DNA of 50,916 nucleotides from Acidobacteriota bacterium (GTDB lineage: Bacteria > Acidobacteriota > Thermoanaerobaculia > Multivoradales > JAGPDF01). The stretch spans positions 1-50,916 of the forward strand of contig JAFNAE010000003.1 of assembly GCA_017860005.1 (NCBI GenBank). Reading direction: 5' to 3'. This document shows positions 30,031-42,007 of this stretch, in pieces. Both the position numbers and the translations under genes were made by a program. The first letter of the stretch is position 1, and each line of letters opens with the position of its first letter. The notes beneath the pieces are model-generated. The model had not been told where the DNA came from. It did not search any database and saw nothing but the letters and a program-made list of their open reading frames with translations.

Positions 30031-32049
30031 ATGGCGCGGGAGCTCTCGATGCCGGTGCGGCGCGCGGTCGTCCTCGCGGTCCTCGCCCGCCTCCTGGCCG
30101 TGGGGGCGGGCTCGGCCCAGGGCTCCGCCCAGCTGGTCTCGGTCGCGACCTGGGGCAACTTCCACGCCGGCGGGGTGGTGGCGACCATCGCCGGCGACGC
30201 CGATGGCGACGCCAGCGCCGCGCTCGCCTGGCGCCGCGCCGGCCAGCCCGCCTTCCGCGCCGCGCAGCCCCTGGTGCGCGTGGACTCGACACGCTTCGTC
30301 GGCAGCCTGTTCGGGCTCACCCCGGGCGGCTCGTGGGAGGCGCGCGTGACGCTGTCCGACCCGGACGGCGTGACCGGCGAGCCGGAGCAGACGGCCTCGC
30401 TCGCCACGCGCGCGGCGCGCCTCGCCGAGCCGACGCTGCGCACCCTCTACGTCGCGCCCTGGGGCGACGACGGCAACGCGGGGACCGACCCCGACTTTCC
30501 GCTCGCGACGGTCCAGGCCGCCTCGGACCGCGCCCAGGCCGGCGACCTGGTCTCGATCGCCCCCGGCGTCTATCGCGAGGGGGTCGCGGTGACCGCCTCC
30601 GGCACCGCGGCCCAGCCGATCGTCTTCCGGGGCGCCGGACCGGCGGCCGTGCTCGACGGCGCCGACGCCGCGATCGCCGCGGGCGTGCCGTGGACCGACG
30701 CCGGAGGCGGCGTCTGGTCGCGCGTCACGGGCTTCCCGACCGGCCACGTGGTGACCGAGCAGGGCAGGCTCTTCCGCTACGACTCGCTCGCCGACCTCGC
30801 CGCCCTCGCGGCCGGGCCCCCCGGCGGGTTCTGGTTCGACGGCGCGACGCTGCGCGTGAAGTTCTCGGACGGCTCGGCGCCGGCGGCGCACTCGATGCAG
30901 GTCGCGCGCCTCGACAACGGCTTCGTGCTCGACGGGGTGGCCCACGTGCGCGTCGAGAACCTCGAGATCCGCCACTTCGGCAGCGGCGACTACGGCAAGG
31001 GGGTCTACCTTCGCTGGTCCGACGACTGCGCGGTGCGCTCCTGCCGCATCCACGAGGTCGGGGCCGCCGGCGTGTGGATCAAGGGCGGCGCCCGCAACCT
31101 GGTCGAGGACAACGAGCTCTGGGACACCTCGATCCCCGGCTGGGACTGGAACTGGACCAAGGGCTCGAGCGCCGAGAACAACGGCGTGGCGATGACCGAC
31201 GATCTCGGGCGCGGCAACGTCGTGCGCAGGAACGTGCTGCACGGCACGTTCAACGGCATCGGCGGCTGCGGCAGCGCGGCGCCGCCCGACGGCTTCACGT
31301 CGGAGACCGACCTCTACGACAATGTCCTCTACCAGCACAACGACGACGCCTTCGAGCCCGAGGGCTGGTGCGCCAACGTGCGCATGTGGGGCAACCGGAT
31401 CGAGGACGTCCACATGGCTTTCGCGGTCGCGCCCGCGGCGCCCGGCCCGACCTGGATCGTGCGCAACGTGGCGTGGGACTTCGGCAACACGCGCACCAGC
31501 CAGCAGGACGGCTACCTGGCGAGCGCGCTCAAGATCAACAGCGGCTATCCGACGCCGGTCGGTCCCCTGCTGCTCTACCACAACACGTTCTGGAGCACCG
31601 CCGCCGGCACCGCGGCGCTGGCGCTGCTCGATCCCGGCGAGAGCACCTGGGTGCGCGCCCGCAACAACCTGTTCGCCGGCACCGGGGAGGCGATCTACAA
31701 GGTCAACCCGGTGCTCCTCGACTTCGACCACGACGACCTCTGGCGCTCGACTGCCGGCCGGCTCGCCTGGTGGGAGGGCGCCTCCTTCGCCGACCTCGCG
31801 GCGCTGCGCGCCGGCACCGGCCAGGAGGCCGCCGGCATCCAGGCGCCGCCGGCGCTGGTCGCGCCGGAGGCGGGCGACTTCACGCCCACGGCGGCGAGCC
31901 CGCTGGTCGACGCCGGGATGCCGTTGCCGGGGCTCAACGACTCGCCGATCGGCGATCCGCCCGACCTGGGAGCGGTCGAGCGCTCGCTGCTGTTCGCCGA
32001 CGGCTTCGAGGAGGGCGCCACCGCGAGGTGGTCGCAGGCCGAGGTCTGA
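30031..32049 (+). CDS. Secreted right-handed parallel beta-helix protein
   Basis: Signal peptide; TLYVAPWGDDGNAGTDPDFPLATVQAA, repeated VRNLEIR/VEDNELWD/VVRRNVLHG beta-helix coils. Confidence 0.85.
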   Translation: MARELSMPVRRAVVLAVLARLLAVGAGSAQGSAQLVSVATWGNFHAGGVVATIAGDADGDASAALAWRRAGQPAFRAAQPLVRVDSTRFVGSLFGLTPGGSWEARVTLSDPDGVTGEPEQTASLATRAARLAEPTLRTLYVAPWGDDGNAGTDPDFPLATVQAASDRAQAGDLVSIAPGVYREGVAVTASGTAAQPIVFRGAGPAAVLDGADAAIAAGVPWTDAGGGVWSRVTGFPTGHVVTEQGRLFRYDSLADLAALAAGPPGGFWFDGATLRVKFSDGSAPAAHSMQVARLDNGFVLDGVAHVRVENLEIRHFGSGDYGKGVYLRWSDDCAVRSCRIHEVGAAGVWIKGGARNLVEDNELWDTSIPGWDWNWTKGSSAENNGVAMTDDLGRGNVVRRNVLHGTFNGIGGCGSAAPPDGFTSETDLYDNVLYQHNDDAFEPEGWCANVRMWGNRIEDVHMAFAVAPAAPGPTWIVRNVAWDFGNTRTSQQDGYLASALKINSGYPTPVGPLLLYHNTFWSTAAGTAALALLDPGESTWVRARNNLFAGTGEAIYKVNPVLLDFDHDDLWRSTAGRLAWWEGASFADLAALRAGTGQEAAGIQAPPALVAPEAGDFTPTAASPLVDAGMPLPGLNDSPIGDPPDLGAVERSLLFADGFEEGATARWSQAEV

Positions 32050-32071
32050 GCGCACGCACCACGCGCCCGGC

Positions 32072-32830
32072 TCAGCGCTCCGGCCGGTACCAGTAGCGCT
32101 CCGCGAACTCGGTGGCGGCGCTGCGGCGGAAGAGCATGCGCCAGGCCAGCCCGGGCATGGTGCGGAAGTAGTGCCAGTCGCCGTGGCGATCGAACTTGCG
32201 GGTCGAAGCCACCGCGCGCACGCCGCGGAGCCGGAGCAGGCGGCGCCCGTCCCGGCGCCCGAGGCGGGCAAGCTGCGCGAGGAAGGCCACGTCCTCGCCG
32301 TAGAGCCGGCTCTCGTCGTAGCCCCCGATCGCCAGGAAGTCGCGGCGCCGGCAGAAGACGACGCCGGTGTCGAATCCGGTCGCCCAGACCATGGGCAGGA
32401 AGAGCGCGTAGGTGAGGGCGAGCCCGAGCGACCAGCGCTCGAGCGTGACGCCGCTCGCCCCGCCCACGATCCGCGGGCGAGCGAGGGCGGTCTCGATGGC
32501 GTCGAACGTGCGCGGGTGGATGCGGCCGTCGGCGTCGGTGAAGGCGAGGATCTCGCCGCGCGCCACCGCGGCGCCGCCGTTGCGGGCCGCGGCGATGGCG
32601 CGCTTCGCGACGCCCACGACCCGGCAGCCGCGCCGCCCGGCGATCGCGGCGGTGGCGTCGGTCGAGGCGTTGTCGGCGACCACCACCTCGACCGCGCCGG
32701 GACCGGATGCGAAGAGCGAGCGCGCCCGGTCCACGCTGTCGAGCAGGCGCTCGAGGTAGCTCGCCTCGTTGAAGGCGGGGACGATCAGGCTGATGCGCGG
32801 CGCGGCCGCGACGGACGGCGTCTGGAGCAC
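32072..32830 (-). CDS. Family 2 glycosyltransferase
   Basis: GTG start 32830; ISLIVPAFNEASYLERLLDSV, VVVADNASTDATAAI, FTDADGRIHP. Confidence 0.9.
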   Translation of the reverse strand: MLQTPSVAAAPRISLIVPAFNEASYLERLLDSVDRARSLFASGPGAVEVVVADNASTDATAAIAGRRGCRVVGVAKRAIAAARNGGAAVARGEILAFTDADGRIHPRTFDAIETALARPRIVGGASGVTLERWSLGLALTYALFLPMVWATGFDTGVVFCRRRDFLAIGGYDESRLYGEDVAFLAQLARLGRRDGRRLLRLRGVRAVASTRKFDRHGDWHYFRTMPGLAWRMLFRRSAATEFAERYWYRPER

Positions 32831-32881
32831 GGCGCGAGTGTAGCTCCGGTCCGGCCCCGGCGTCCGGCTAGAATGTCCGCC

Positions 32882-34912
<2,031 letters not shown>

Positions 34913-34926
34913 CGCCGGACGCCGGC

Positions 34927-36768
34927 TTGTCCGTCCGCCCGGCCGCTGCCCTCGTCGTCGCCGCCCTGTTGGCGGGAGCCGCCGTCGCCACCGGCGCGGT
35001 CCTGGGCACGCTCGGGCTCTCCCGGCTGCCGCTCTGGGACGAGGCCGGGAACCTGTGGGGCGCAGCGGAAGTGTGGGCCGCCGTGGCCGACGGACGCCTG
35101 CTGGACGCGGCCGCGCGTCTGAACGCGCAGGACCGTTGGCCGTTCGGCTTCTCGCTCGCGCTCCTGGTGCCGATGCTGCTCGGCGGCGGCGCGCGCGAAG
35201 CCGCCGTGGTGGTGAGCGCGGCGGCGTTCGCCGCCACCGCGCCGCTGCTGGTCTGGGCGGGAGCGGAGGTGGACCGCGGCGTGCGCGGGCTCCTCACGGG
35301 CGCCGTGGCGGGCGCGCTCTGGCTCGCCGCTCCGCTGCCGCGCGCGCTGGCGACCGTCGTCCTGCGCGAAACGACCGGCGCGGCGCTCTCGATCGCGCTG
35401 CTCGCGGCCTGGCTCGCGGCGCGGCGGCGGGGCGACCTCGGAGCCTGGCGGCGCGCGAGCCTGCTGCTGCTCGCACTCTTCTTCGTCAAGTCGAACTACG
35501 CGCTGCTGGCGGGCGTGGCGCTCGCCCTCCACGCCGCCCTCGATGCCGGCGGCGAGCGGCGGCGCGCCCTGCTCGCGCGGCTGCGCGGCGCGGTCCTCGA
35601 CTCCGGCTGGCGCGCACCCGCGCGCTGGCTGGCGCTGGTCGTGGCGGCGGCCGGCGTCTCGCTCGCGGCCGGGCGCAATCCGGGCGGGCTGCTCTACGGC
35701 GCCCTGATCGTCGCCACCGTCGCCCTCGTGCGCGCGCACGGGCGCGCGCTGCTCAGCCCCGGGATTCTGCTGGCGCGATGGGCGCCGCCGGCGCGCGCGC
35801 TGGTCGAGTGCTTCGCGATCCCGGTCTGGCTCTGGTGCCTCTCTCCGGATCCCGTCCATCCGCGCAACCTGATCGCCTTCCTGGTCAACCGGGAGAGCAC
35901 CTTCGCGGGCGACCGCCTGGAGGCGGCGCTCTTCTACCCCCGCGTGCTGGCCGGGCAGTTCGCGCCGGCCACCGGCCTCGGGTGGACGCTGGTCGCGCTC
36001 GCCGCGCTCGGCGCCGCGCTCGGCCTCCGGCGTCCGGGTCCGTCGCGCGGGCTGGCGAGCGCCGCGCTCGTCGGCGTCGCCCTGGTGGCGCTCCACCCGC
36101 TCAAGGAGCCGAGGTTCGTGGCCACGGTGGCCCCGGCCGTGCTCCTGCTCGCGGCGCGCACCGCCGGCCTGCCGCTCGCCGCCGCGGCCGGGCGGGCGGG
36201 ACCCGGCGCGCGCGGCGCCGGGGCGGCGGGCCTGCTCCTGGCGCTCGCCGTCGCGCCGCTGGCCCTTCCCGGCGCGACCGCCGGGCGCCGACTCGAGGCC
36301 GATCATCGGCTGCTCACCGGCGACGCGGTCTTCCGCGCGCCGCTCGACGACCTGGTGGCGCGCGTCACGGCTCCGGCGTCCGAGGAGGGCGCACGCGTCG
36401 CGCTGCTGGGGGTCTCCAATCAGCTCTCCGACGGACTCGTGCGCTGGCAGGCGTGGCGCGCGAGCGGGCGCGAGGCGCCGCTGCTGCGGCCGCTGCGCGG
36501 GCTCGACGCGCGCGACCCTCCGGGGGAGGTGCGCGCTCGCCTGGCACGCTGGCTGACGAAGGGCCGCCCGGCGCGCATCGTCACCGTGCGGCCGCTGGCG
36601 CGCGGCGCCCTGGCGGCGAGCGAGGACTATCGGCGCTGGAACGCGTGGCAGGGCGAAGCGCTCGCCGCGCTCGCCGCGGACGCGGCCTGGCTCCCGCGCC
36701 AGCGTCGACGCTACCCGCGCGCGGGAGTCGAGATCACCACCTGGGTCCGGGCGCCGGGTCGCGGATGA
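34927..36768 (+). CDS. Polytopic membrane protein, ArnT/PMT-like GT-C glycosyltransferase (putative)
   Basis: TTG start 34927; multiple TM segments; LPLWDEAGNLWGAAE near N-term resembles acidic motif of GT39-type enzymes. Confidence 0.72.
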   Translation: MSVRPAAALVVAALLAGAAVATGAVLGTLGLSRLPLWDEAGNLWGAAEVWAAVADGRLLDAAARLNAQDRWPFGFSLALLVPMLLGGGAREAAVVVSAAAFAATAPLLVWAGAEVDRGVRGLLTGAVAGALWLAAPLPRALATVVLRETTGAALSIALLAAWLAARRRGDLGAWRRASLLLLALFFVKSNYALLAGVALALHAALDAGGERRRALLARLRGAVLDSGWRAPARWLALVVAAAGVSLAAGRNPGGLLYGALIVATVALVRAHGRALLSPGILLARWAPPARALVECFAIPVWLWCLSPDPVHPRNLIAFLVNRESTFAGDRLEAALFYPRVLAGQFAPATGLGWTLVALAALGAALGLRRPGPSRGLASAALVGVALVALHPLKEPRFVATVAPAVLLLAARTAGLPLAAAAGRAGPGARGAGAAGLLLALAVAPLALPGATAGRRLEADHRLLTGDAVFRAPLDDLVARVTAPASEEGARVALLGVSNQLSDGLVRWQAWRASGREAPLLRPLRGLDARDPPGEVRARLARWLTKGRPARIVTVRPLARGALAASEDYRRWNAWQGEALAALAADAAWLPRQRRRYPRAGVEITTWVRAPGRG

Positions 36769-36787
36769 GGCGAGCCCGGCGCGGCGC

Positions 36788-38062
36788 TCACCAGCGCCAG
36801 CTCGCCGAGACCGACCAGACCTGGGAGTGACCCGAGTAGCTGCCCTCGACCGCGGGATCCGCCTCCTGCGCGAGCGCCGGCTGGTCGGAGAGGTCGTGGT
36901 AGGACCAGCCGAGGTCGAAGCGCAGCCAGCCGACCGACCAGCCGGCGCCGGCCGCGTAGACCCAGGCGTCGCCGCGCGGGGCGCCGGGATCGATGGCGCT
37001 GGCGGTCACCGGCGAGGGCTCGTAGGCCACGCCGGCGCCGAGCGACCAGGCGGGAGAGAGGACGATTTCCGCGCCGGCCCGCACCGAGACGGTGTCGTCC
37101 CGGCCCGCCCGGCGCCCGATCTCGAAGCCCGGTCCGAGCTTCCCGGGCTCGTCGGTCGCGACCGGTGCGTCGGCCGCGCTCCAGCGCGCGAGCTCGGCGT
37201 CGAGCTCGAGCTTCAGCCGCTCGCCGGCGGCCCACCAGACGCCCGCGGCGAGGCGCGCCGGGAGCTCCTCGGAGAGCCGGCTCGAGCCGGGGGCGAGGCG
37301 CGCCGACTCGGCCGCCAGCACGTCGGCGGGCAGCGCCCCGGGATCGCGGATCAGGTAGTTCAGGTCGCCGCTGCCCTCGATCTCGACCGCGCTCTTCCAG
37401 ACCGCGCCGAAGCCCCAGCGCGACGACTCGTAGTGGGCGCCGAGATCCCAGCCCAGGCCGTCGGCGGTCGCCTCGGCGAGCCGGTCCACCTCGTATTCCA
37501 GAGGATCGGCCGCGCCCGGCGCGGTCGCGACACGGGCGTCTCCGAAGCCCAGGCTGCCGCGCACCCAGCGCAGGCCGCCGCCCACGCTCCAGCCCTCGGT
37601 CAGGCGCCAGGCCGCCACCGGATGGAGCTCCAGCAGGCGCTGATCTCCCCGGCGCGCGACGTAGCGGCCGGGAAAGTCGAAGGTCTGCCAGTCGACCAGC
37701 TGCCAGAGCGGGCTGTCGAGGCCCAGCCCGAGCGCGAGGCGGGCCTCGGGGCGGCGCCAGGTCAGGTAGAGGGCGGGCGGGAACTGGATCTGGTGCTCGG
37801 CCTTGGCCGCGCCGGTGGCGCTCGACCAGCGATCGGTCGGCGCCTCGAAGTCGAGGCCGGCGAGCAGACCGACGCCGGAGGAGCGGGCGATCGCGGCCGG
37901 GTTGTAGCCGACCGCGGCGGGGTCGTCGGCGCGCGCCACGAAGGCGCCGGCCTGGCCGGTGGCGCGGCCGCCGTGCTGGAAGCGGCCGAAGGAGGCCGCG
38001 TTCGCGCCGGCGGCGGGCAACAGGCCGAGGACGGCGAGGGCGAGGGCGGCGCGGGGCGACAT
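36788..38062 (-). CDS. FadL/OmpP1-type outer membrane protein
   Basis: Signal peptide then ASFGRFQHGGRATGQAGAFVARADDPAAVGYNPAAIAR; C-terminal WSVSASWRW ending in aromatic residue. Confidence 0.9.
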   Translation of the reverse strand: MSPRAALALAVLGLLPAAGANAASFGRFQHGGRATGQAGAFVARADDPAAVGYNPAAIARSSGVGLLAGLDFEAPTDRWSSATGAAKAEHQIQFPPALYLTWRRPEARLALGLGLDSPLWQLVDWQTFDFPGRYVARRGDQRLLELHPVAAWRLTEGWSVGGGLRWVRGSLGFGDARVATAPGAADPLEYEVDRLAEATADGLGWDLGAHYESSRWGFGAVWKSAVEIEGSGDLNYLIRDPGALPADVLAAESARLAPGSSRLSEELPARLAAGVWWAAGERLKLELDAELARWSAADAPVATDEPGKLGPGFEIGRRAGRDDTVSVRAGAEIVLSPAWSLGAGVAYEPSPVTASAIDPGAPRGDAWVYAAGAGWSVGWLRFDLGWSYHDLSDQPALAQEADPAVEGSYSGHSQVWSVSASWRW

Positions 38063-38138
38063 GGTCGGGACCTCCGGTCGGTGCACTGGGCGGGGAGTCT
38101 AGCCGCTGGCCGACGGCTCCGCGCGAGGGCGACGCCGC

Positions 38139-38167
38139 TTGAGGCGCGCCGCCCCGGTTGCTAGAGT
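38139..38167 (+). promoter_or_regulatory. Candidate sigma70-type promoter for the STAS gene
   Basis: TTGAGG at 38139-38144, 17-nt spacer, TAGAGT at 38162-38167; ATG at 38191. Confidence 0.45.
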
Positions 38168-38190
38168 CGGTTTCCGCTCCCCGGGGCACC

Positions 38191-38532
38191 ATGATCGTCG
38201 AGAAGCGCCGCATCGGAGACCACACGATCCTCGCCGTCGAAGGCGTGATCAAGCTCGGCGAGAGCGCCCAGTTCCTCGCCGAGACGCTCGAGCGCCTCCT
38301 CGAGGAGGCCGACGGGCACGTCCTGCTCGACCTCGAGCGGATCAACTACATCGACTCGACCGGCATCGGCGAGCTGGTCGGTTACCTGGGCCGCTTCGGG
38401 GAGCGCCAGCGGCGCCTGGTGCTCGTGCACCCCTCGGAGCGCATCCGCCGCCTGCTCCAGGTGGCTCAGCTCGACGACCTGTTTCCCACCTACGACGATC
38501 TGGAGGCGGCGACCGCTGCGGAGTGCCGCTGA
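38191..38532 (+). CDS. STAS domain protein, anti-sigma factor antagonist
   Basis: GDHTILAVEGVIKLGES, LLDLERINYIDSTGIGELVGY. Confidence 0.93.
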   Translation: MIVEKRRIGDHTILAVEGVIKLGESAQFLAETLERLLEEADGHVLLDLERINYIDSTGIGELVGYLGRFGERQRRLVLVHPSERIRRLLQVAQLDDLFPTYDDLEAATAAECR

Positions 38533-38578
38533 GCCGGGGCACACCCCGCTCGCCTCGGTCCTGCGCGGGCCGGCCCTC

Positions 38579-39343
38579 GTGCTGGGGCTCGCGGTCGTGG
38601 CCGCGGGCTGCGCGGCGATCGAGCGGCGGCTGGACGGGCGCTCGGAGTTCCGGCGCGTCTCGGCCAACGTCGCCTTCGAGATGATGCGCGACTCGCCGGG
38701 CCTGCCCGTGGTCGACCTGCGCGAGCCCGAGGAGTTCGGCGGACCGACCGGCCACCTGCGCGGAGCGCGCAACGTGCCGCTCGCCGATCTCGAGCGCCTG
38801 CTGCGCGACGCCGCGCACTACCGCAAGCTGCGTCCGCTGCGCGAGTCCACCTTCCTCGCCTACTGCCGGGAGCTCGACAGCTGCGCGGAGGAGGGCATGC
38901 GCCGCTTCGTCGCCGCCGGCTACCGGAACGCGGTGATGATCGACGGCGGCATCGAGGCCTGGAGCCGCGAGGGCTACGGCGTGCTCGGCCCGGGCGCGCA
39001 GGCGGCCGGGGACTCGACGCGCAGCGAGATCGGCACCACCCACTGGCGCCGCGTCTCCGACGGGCAGCTCTTCGAGGGGGGACGCGAGCAGGCCACGGGC
39101 CTGTTCGTGGCGGGGCGCCTCAAGGGCGACCGCTTCGTGCCCGCGGGAGGCGTGGAGGGGATGGGCGAGTTCTGCATCGCGCTCGAGCGTCGCTCGCCGC
39201 GCCGGCCGCGCACGGGGTGGCTCGAGCTGCGCGACGGCCGTTACTTCGCCGATTCCAGCCCGCGCGACCCGGCGCGCCCGTACGTGCGCGGCTGCCTGGA
39301 CGTCGAGGGCCGCTTCCTGCCCGAGTCCCGCGAGGTCTACTAG
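38579..39343 (+). CDS. Lipoprotein-like rhodanese-domain protein
   Basis: LGLAVVAAGC lipobox-like; LPVVDLREPEEFGGPTGHLRGARNVPLADL; AYCRELDSCAEEGM; GGIEAWSREG. Confidence 0.82.
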   Translation: MLGLAVVAAGCAAIERRLDGRSEFRRVSANVAFEMMRDSPGLPVVDLREPEEFGGPTGHLRGARNVPLADLERLLRDAAHYRKLRPLRESTFLAYCRELDSCAEEGMRRFVAAGYRNAVMIDGGIEAWSREGYGVLGPGAQAAGDSTRSEIGTTHWRRVSDGQLFEGGREQATGLFVAGRLKGDRFVPAGGVEGMGEFCIALERRSPRRPRTGWLELRDGRYFADSSPRDPARPYVRGCLDVEGRFLPESREVY

Positions 39344-39454
39344 AGCCAGCGGAGCTTGCCAGGCCGGGCGGCGATCCGGGAGAATCGCGGCCTCGGCGGC
39401 GCCGGCCGCCGCCGGGATTCCCGTGAAATCGCCGTTCGAGGAGACCTCGTCGCC

Positions 39455-40465
39455 GTGGCTGCCGTGGCCCGAATCGCCCTGCTGACCGGAGGCTCGACGC
39501 CGGAGCGCGACGTCGCGCTCGCGGGCGCCGCCCAGGTGGCGCCCGCGCTGCGTTCGCTCGGGCACCGCGTGACGGTGATCGACACCGCGGAGGGCCCGCT
39601 CGACGCGGAGCGCGAGAGCGAGGTGCTCGGCCCCTCGATTCGCCGCGAGCCGCCGTCCCCGGAGCACCTGCGCGAGCTCGCCCGCCGCGAGGACCTGCCG
39701 CGCCTGATCGCCGAGCCGGCGCTCGCCGGCGCCGACCTGGTCTTCCTGGTCCTGCACGGCGACCAGGGCGAGGGCGGATCGCTGCAGGCCCTGCTCGGCC
39801 TCGCCGGCCTGCGCTACACCGGCAGCGACGCGCTGGGCAGCGGCCTCGCCATGGACAAGGAGGTCGGCAAGCGGCTGCTCGCCCAGGCCGGGCTGCCCCA
39901 GGCGCCCTGGGTGCGCTGGCCGGCCGAAGAGCCCGAGCTCGAGCCGCTCGGGCTGCCGTGCGTGGTCAAGCCGTCCCGCGCCGGCTCGTCGGTCGGGGTC
40001 TCGGTGGTGCACTCGGCCGCCGAGCTGCCGGCCGCGGTCGCCGCCGCGCTGGAAGTCGACCACGAGGTCCTGGTCGAGAGCTTCCTGCCCGGCCGCGAGT
40101 TCTCGGTCGGGGTCGTGGGGGAGCGAGCGCTCGCGGTCGGCGAGATCGTGCCGCGCCACGAGATCTTCGACTACGAGTGCAAGTACACCCCCGGCATGTG
40201 CCGGGAGATCTTCCCCGCCGAGATCGCGCCCGCGCTCGCCGGGCGCATGCAGGAGCTCGCGCTCGCCACCCATCGCACGCTCAAGCTGCGCGATTTCTCG
40301 CGCGTGGACTTCAAGCTCGCCGCCGACGGGACGCCGTGCGTGCTCGAGGCCAACACGCTGCCGGGCATGACGCGCGGCAGCCTGCTGCCCCAGTCGGCGG
40401 CGGCGGTGGGCCTCGGCTTCGTCGAGCTCTGTGCCGAGCTCTGCGCGCTCGCGCTCGCGCGCTGA
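39455..40465 (+). CDS. ddl: D-alanine--D-alanine ligase
   Basis: RIALLTGGSTPERDVALAGA, LHGDQGEGGSLQALL, GLPCVVKPSRAGSSVGVS, VDFKLAADGTPCVLEANTLPGMT; GTG start with gaggag upstream. Confidence 0.93.
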   Translation: MAAVARIALLTGGSTPERDVALAGAAQVAPALRSLGHRVTVIDTAEGPLDAERESEVLGPSIRREPPSPEHLRELARREDLPRLIAEPALAGADLVFLVLHGDQGEGGSLQALLGLAGLRYTGSDALGSGLAMDKEVGKRLLAQAGLPQAPWVRWPAEEPELEPLGLPCVVKPSRAGSSVGVSVVHSAAELPAAVAAALEVDHEVLVESFLPGREFSVGVVGERALAVGEIVPRHEIFDYECKYTPGMCREIFPAEIAPALAGRMQELALATHRTLKLRDFSRVDFKLAADGTPCVLEANTLPGMTRGSLLPQSAAAVGLGFVELCAELCALALAR

Positions 40466-40492
40466 GGGCGCCCCGCCCGCCCCAGAAAGAAG

Positions 40493-40519
40493 AAGGGCGG
40501 CCCGCGAGGGCCGCCCTTT
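40493..40519. terminator. Bidirectional intrinsic-terminator-like hairpin between convergent genes
   Basis: aagggcggccc-gcga-gggccgccctt followed by t, 11-bp perfect stem, 4-nt loop. Confidence 0.8.
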
Positions 40520-40543
40520 CGACACGGGGAGAGCCGGTCCGGC

Positions 40544-41911
40544 CTACTGGAAGTAGTCGACGTTCAGGTTGTAGTACTTCCAGCCGTACTGCAATGCCTC
40601 CGGTCCCTCGCCGGTCGGCCACGAGCCGGTGGCGAAGAACATGCCGCCCACCGTGAACGAGCCCCGGTTGATGGCGATCGACTTCTGGGCCCGGATCGAG
40701 CCGCCCGCGGTGCGCAGCGTGAACCACACCCGGCGCGCGACGCCGTCCCACTCGTAGTGGACGTGGTAGGTGTTGCCGGGCTGGCTGGCCGGGCCCGAGT
40801 CGACCTGCGTGACGACGCCGTACTTGACCTGGAAGCGCATGACGCCGGCGCTCCTCGAGGCGATCAGGTACCCGAACAGCCCGCTCGACCAGCTCGAGCC
40901 GTTCTGGAGCCACATGTGGATGTGGGTCTTCTTGGTCGGATCCCAGTTGTGGTGGTAGACGTCGAAGTCGACGACGATCTTGCGGAACTGGCGGCCGGAG
41001 ACGCGGCCGTCCGAGAGCGACGTCTTCCAGAACTTGTTGTAGCGGGTGCACTCGAGGAACTGGCCCGGGAGGCGGAAGTTGAACTGCCCGCCGGGCGGCG
41101 GCGGCGGCGGCTCGGCACCCGGCTGCTCCAGGGTGGAGTTGGCCAGCGAGTCGGTGGCCAGGATCGGGCGCGTGTCGCCGTTGGTGGCGTTGTGGCGCAC
41201 GCCCACCACGTAGTAGGAGCGGTTGCAGGAGAACTTCGCCCAGGAGCTCGGCGGCACCTCGAGGGCGGGCGTCGTCCCGGTCGGTCCGAAGATGTCGGCG
41301 GCGACGAGCGAGGAGTAGGCCGGGATCGCGAAGGCGACGCCGGAAGCGATCATCGTGCCGCCGGCACTGTGCACGTCCATGGTGCAGGCCGCGGCGGTGG
41401 TGCCCAGGTTGAAGACGCCGAGGTCGGTGACCACGCCGCTGTTGGCCCCGCGCTCGAGCCCCTGCAGGAACGCCGCGCTGTCGGCGGGGCGCACGTTCGA
41501 CGACGAGATGGCGGGCAGGTCCACGTGCTTGAGATAGGCGCCCGGCTTCTCGTACACCAGGCGGCCGCCAACGATCAGCCCGGCGGTGCCCGGGAAGAGC
41601 TCGAGCATGCCCGCCTTGTCGACCGGCAGGGTCGCGACCGGCACGGTCGTAATCGAGGTCCCGCCCGCGGCCACGTAGAAGACCGGGAAGGGGCCCGCCG
41701 GCAGCGGGCTGCCCGAGACGTTCTGCTCGATGAAGCGGTAGCGGAGACCGGTGATGTTGACCTGGTCCTGGTTCGAGAGGACCACCTGCGTCTTGCGCAG
41801 GACTCCGTCTCGGGTCACGTTGGCGGCGGGAACGTACACGACGCCGGCCAGGGCCGGGTGCGCGGCGGCCGCCACGAGCGCGGCGACGAACGCGAAGCGA
41901 GCTGCTCTCAT
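40544..41911 (-). CDS. Secreted protein with Pro-rich linker and C-terminal concanavalin-lectin-like domain (putative)
   Basis: ATG 41911 preceded by AAAGGAG; signal peptide RFAFVAALVAAAAHPALA; EPPPPPPGG linker; C-term beta-rich FDVYHHNWDPTKKTHIHMWL. Confidence 0.85.
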   Translation of the reverse strand: MRAARFAFVAALVAAAAHPALAGVVYVPAANVTRDGVLRKTQVVLSNQDQVNITGLRYRFIEQNVSGSPLPAGPFPVFYVAAGGTSITTVPVATLPVDKAGMLELFPGTAGLIVGGRLVYEKPGAYLKHVDLPAISSSNVRPADSAAFLQGLERGANSGVVTDLGVFNLGTTAAACTMDVHSAGGTMIASGVAFAIPAYSSLVAADIFGPTGTTPALEVPPSSWAKFSCNRSYYVVGVRHNATNGDTRPILATDSLANSTLEQPGAEPPPPPPGGQFNFRLPGQFLECTRYNKFWKTSLSDGRVSGRQFRKIVVDFDVYHHNWDPTKKTHIHMWLQNGSSWSSGLFGYLIASRSAGVMRFQVKYGVVTQVDSGPASQPGNTYHVHYEWDGVARRVWFTLRTAGGSIRAQKSIAINRGSFTVGGMFFATGSWPTGEGPEALQYGWKYYNLNVDYFQ

Positions 41912-41976
41912 CCGGGACTCCTTTGCTACCAAAGTTGGTGGACTGACTCCCTCGCCCCGTACGAAAAAGTCATGTA

Positions 41977-42007
41977 AGTGTAACACGAATAACCCGTTCC
42001 GAAGCAA
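41977..42007 (-). promoter_or_regulatory. Candidate promoter of the secreted protein gene
   Basis: Minus strand TTGCTT (42007-42002), 19-nt spacer, extended -10 TGT-TACACT (41982-41977), in a local low-GC island. Confidence 0.35.

Noticed and set aside
31322-32881. Upstream extension of the aconitase-like ORF to 1196 aa
   Set aside because: The extension lies out of frame in the beta-helix gene and antisense to the glycosyltransferase; not coding.
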